Shown in pieces: positions 61,024 through 64,000 of a stretch of DNA of 64,000 bases (the stretch's first letter is position 1; every line of letters starts with the position of its first letter). The stretch is from the NCBI RefSeq assembly GCF_000142905.1, contig NW_013657661.1, positions 451,940-515,939 on the forward strand, written 5' to 3'. The notes under the pieces were generated by a model, which was not told the origin of the DNA, did no database searches, and saw only the letters and a program-made list of their open reading frames with translations. The translations under genes were made by a program, and so were the position numbers. The stretch comes from Thecamonas trahens ATCC 50062 (Eukaryota; Apusozoa; Apusomonadida; Apusomonadidae).

Positions 61024-63001
61024 ATGGCCGGCTTTGCACTTGCGCTGGTGCGCATGGCGACGAGGCGGACTCCGCTTTACCCGGTGTTTTTGCCGGACTG
61101 ATACTAGTTGTGGTGGCCATCCGGCTGCTTGCGCGTCAACTGCAGGGTGTGGTCCGCCGCGACTGGCAGGCAGTGTGGAGAGAGCTGTCTCGCCCGGGTC
61201 AGATCGAGTCACAGAAGAGCGGGCGGCTATGTCGGGCAAGCGAGTGCGGCAACGTCTACGAGCTGTTTCTCGACTCGGTCCGGCAGCACGGCCACCGACC
61301 ATGCCTTGGCGAACGAGCTCTGGACGCCAATGGAGGACTCGGGTCGTACGCGTTTGCAACCTATGACGAAGTCCACGAGCAGGTCCGCGACTTTGGGTCA
61401 GGCTTGCTGCAGCTCGGACTCGCGCCGGGCTCGAATGTTGGCATTCTCTGCACCCAGCGCGGTGAGGCAATTGTGGCCGAGCTGGCATGCGGCATGTACT
61501 CGTTGGTCACTGTCCCACTGTTGTGCCTTGGCGCGGCAGCGGTGCCTTCTCTCATTCACGAGCTCCCGCTCAAGGTGGTTGTCACATCGCGAGCGTGGAC
61601 GCTCGAGGCTGTGAGGACTGGGTGGATTTCCTCGGAGACAGTAGTGGTTCAAGTGGAGCGACTGGAGTATGCGGAGCGTGCAGCGGCGGCAGCGGCGGGT
61701 ATTCGGCTGATGGATCTCGAGTATGTGGCGCAGATGGGACGGAACCACCCTCTGCCTGCGCTGCTGCCGCAACGGTCACAGGTGGCGGTGGTAGTCTTTA
61801 CCTGGGATGACGACAACGAGTCGGGACGCGAGATGGTGTCACGACACATGTTGAGCCACGGAGCCATTGTAGACGGCATCATGGGGCTCTACGGCTGGCT
61901 CGGATCGACGCTCGACGAGCACGATGTGCACTACTCGTTTCTGCCGCTCGATCATGTGTGTGAGCGGTCATTTGTCGGGCTTATGCTGTTTGTGGGCGGA
62001 AGGATTGGGCTTTCGTCACCTGCAGGCGCCGACACAGTGTTCGGCGATATGGCGATGCTCAAACCAACGTACGTGCTTGGGACACCGGTGTTGTTCAAGA
62101 AGTTTTGGAACTTGCTTGGCTCGGCACAGAGCGAGTGGCCGTGGTACCGACGCCTGGTCTTCGACCTCGGATTCTACCTCAAAGTGGCACGGCTCTCGCG
62201 CGGGAGGTTCCAGATCGAGGAGTGGTGGGATCGGCTCATTTTCCAGCCCATTGCGTCGCTGCTGGGCTCACGACTGCGGTTCATTGTGTCTGTTGGCGAG
62301 GGTGGACCGCCACCTCCGCTACTCATTCAGCAGTTTCTTGAAGTAGTCATCTGCGCCCCGCTCGTCCACACAGTGGCACTCCCGCACGCGGCCGGCTATT
62401 GCCTGCGGTCAATGGCACTCGGTGGCGAGCAGGATGCACTGCTGTTCCCGCTCCGACGGCCGGAGCTGGTCAAGGTTGAGCCGGAACAGGACGGCGAGCT
62501 CTGCCTGCGTGAGCACGATGGGCCGTGGCGACGGACAGGGCTCCGCGCGACAGACGATCCCGACACCGGCGGGGTCCTGCTTTGGGTCCCGAATCAGGCG
62601 TGGTGTCCACCCGCGATGGGGTTGTGGTGGCGCTGCTAATTGTCGAACGTGCGTACGGCTTTGCATCGGACTTGGTCTCGCAGATCTGGTGCTGGATGGA
62701 CAGTCGCGATGTGCTGCGGGCAGTGGTCGCCGTCGAGCACGAGAATGTGTACGCGTGGGCACGGCAGCGTGAGTTTGCTTCGCTCGACATCGAGGCGCTC
62801 TGTGCACTGGACGAGCTTAAGCACGCACTCCTTGACGCATTTGCGATGGCGTGGGAGGTCGGAGATGTGCAGCCGAGAGTGGCCGCAACACAGCTCGCGG
62901 ATGTGCGTCTTGTTGCGGACGCGTTCACCGTAGGCAATGCGTTGACGACGCCGATGCAGACGCTGCGGCGTGAGCGACTCGCCGAGCGATATTGTGGGTA
63001 G
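61024..63001 (+). CDS. Membrane-anchored, catalytically degenerate acyl-CoA synthetase-like protein
   Basis: About 659 residues if separate. Two hydrophobic segments open it (MAGFALALV; PLYPVFFAGLILVVVAIRLL). The rest follows long-chain acyl-CoA synthetases: SVRQHGHRPCLGER, YDEVHEQVRDFGSGLLQLGLAPGSNVGI, YSFLPLDHVCERSFVGLMLFVGGRIG, KPTYVLGTPVLFKKFWN and LRFIVSVGEGGPP. The ATP-binding P-loop (YTSGTTGxPKG in the family) is replaced by FTWDDDNESGREMV, the YGxTE motif by VALPHAAGY and TGD by TGLRATDD. Activity is therefore unlikely. One-base deficits lie at T5 61087-61091 and CCC 62588-62590. The start is 32 nt after the previous stop, so it may be the C-terminal half of the same protein. Confidence 0.72.
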
Positions 63002-64000
63002 GTCAAGTCGTGACATGGCGTGGAGTTGGCGACACGGCCAGGCAGACCGGACTCCTTTCTGACGAAGCAAAGTGCGCACGACGACAAGGTTGATGAATAC
63101 ACGTACAAGGCAGACCACTGCACTTTAGCCCACCCACTGCATCGCCTATTGCTCGCACTTGCCCTCTCTTGTTCTTCCTTGTCTTGGCCAGCCCGGTGGC
63201 TTTGTCGTCTGGCTCGGTGATCGGCAGCAGGGGCGGGTGGCGAACCAGGACGGCGGGGGCTGTGATGCGCAAGGCCGGAGGAGGGAGGGGAGGATTGGGT
63301 TGGAGGGCGCACTGGTAGTCTTTGCCATTGCTGTGGCTATCTCTATGCATTGCCTCCAGTGCCCTGTCGATGGCTAACTTGACCTCGGTGGTGCCGGCGG
63401 TGGTCGGTCGGCGGCGGGCGGCGGTCGGCGGCGAGCAGCAGGCGGTCAGCAGCGATGCTGTTGACGCGATGGCGTCGGCTGATGTGCGTATCGGGGAACT
63501 GGAAGTGGGTGGCTATGTTTGTAGGGGTAGTGGGTACGTGTGATGTGAGCGTGGGGGTTGTGGGTGGAGATGGTGGGGAGTGCGGGTCGGAGATGGGCCC
63601 GCGGCGGGGGTGAGCACCTTCGAAGGGACACAGGGCCAACAAGTTGGGCCTGAGCCGGCAGAACTCGGATTCCGGAATACAGCAGCTGTGGATTGGAAAC
63701 TGCGCATAAACGTAGTTTGTGTATGTAGTAGGGTAGTAGTGAAATCAGATTGGTCATATCTTGCAATGAGGTTGGTGGGGGGCGTGTGCGGGGTCGGGCG
63801 GTCGAGGTCGTGCTCAACCGCCTAGGCAAAACAAGCCGACGCGGAAATGAGCCGAAGTCGATGGGTATCGATGACAGCGATAATGGTAATGGTGATAGTG
63901 TGGGGTGAGTGATGACCTTGAGTGTGGTCGCGGGTTGCGTAGCTGGTAGTGGGAAGGAGCTAGGTGGTGATGAAGGTGGGCCTGATCGGGCGAGCGGGCG
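63002..64000. other. Mostly noncoding window end; possible first exon at 63370
   Basis: No clear gene. A short frame at 63370-63483 (MANLTSVVPAVVGRRR...) ends at a possible donor gtgcgt (63484) and could be exon 1 of a gene continuing beyond the window, by analogy with other short first exons here. No acceptor was identified. The last ~350 bases (63650-64000) are less GC-rich and have no long open frame. Confidence 0.3.

Noticed and set aside
5637-63001. Calling the broken genes pseudogenes
   Set aside because: Breaks are all single missing bases, mostly in homopolymers, in otherwise intact conserved essential genes; sequencing error is the simpler reading.
1-64000. tRNA or rRNA genes
   Set aside because: No B-box-like GGTTCGANTCC in a plausible cloverleaf and no rRNA-like conserved blocks were seen by eye; a covariance-model search would be decisive.
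1-64000. Transposons or viral insertions
   Set aside because: No reverse transcriptase, transposase, integrase or capsid motifs, and no long terminal repeats.

Overview
This is nuclear DNA from a GC-rich unicellular eukaryote. Six genes carry short spliceosomal introns (GT...AG, about 100-280 nt). The products include a mitochondrial i-AAA protease, glycine C-acetyltransferase, ribosomal protein uS17m, REV1, DNA polymerase eta, CHIP, a two-pore channel, RhoGEF and signal peptide peptidase. TAA, TAG and TGA all end genes, so the code is standard. The gene mix and sequence style would suit a free-living flagellate such as an apusomonad (Thecamonas-like). That placement is inference.

Layout, left to right: a giant coiled-coil/ankyrin protein (1-5589, 5' end outside the window); i-AAA protease (-); a 37-bp minisatellite; DNA polymerase eta (+); GNL1-type GTPase (+) facing TSR2 (-); metallophosphoesterase (+); an Arg/Tyr-rich acidic protein (+) facing a triple-PAS kinase (-); a GPATCH1-like RS protein (+) facing a polytopic membrane protein (-); a cysteine-rich receptor-like protein (-); a nucleotidyltransferase-like protein (-) divergent from a SMAP-domain protein (+); TTC39 (+) overlapping REV1 (-) at the 3' ends; uS17m (+) facing a two-pore channel (-); a 100-N assembly gap; a small GPI-type secreted protein (-); RhoGEF-PH-ARM (-); an acylated C2HC zinc-finger protein (+); glycine C-acetyltransferase (+) facing signal peptide peptidase (-); CHIP (+) facing a triple-repeat glycosyltransferase (-); a second ankyrin/coiled-coil protein (+); and a Nudix-like/neutral sphingomyelinase reading frame followed 32 nt later by an acyl-CoA-synthetase-like reading frame, possibly one fused gene.

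Three features run through the window. First, genes are packed tail-to-tail, with 15-47 nt between many convergent stop codons and one overlap. Second, about 21 conserved reading frames are broken by exactly one missing base, usually inside a homopolymer; the frame resumes perfectly if one base is added. This looks like systematic homopolymer under-calling in the assembly, and gene spans here are given across those breaks. Third, known introns sit near the 5' ends of genes, and C-rich tracts on the coding strand lie just upstream of many start codons.

The most unusual objects are the possible Nudix/sphingomyelinase/two-TM/inactive acyl-CoA-synthetase polyprotein at 58591-63001, the glycosyltransferase with three tandem catalytic-type units of which only the last keeps its DxD, and the 37-bp minisatellite between the protease and polymerase eta genes. 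No tRNA, rRNA, CRISPR array or mobile element was recognised.
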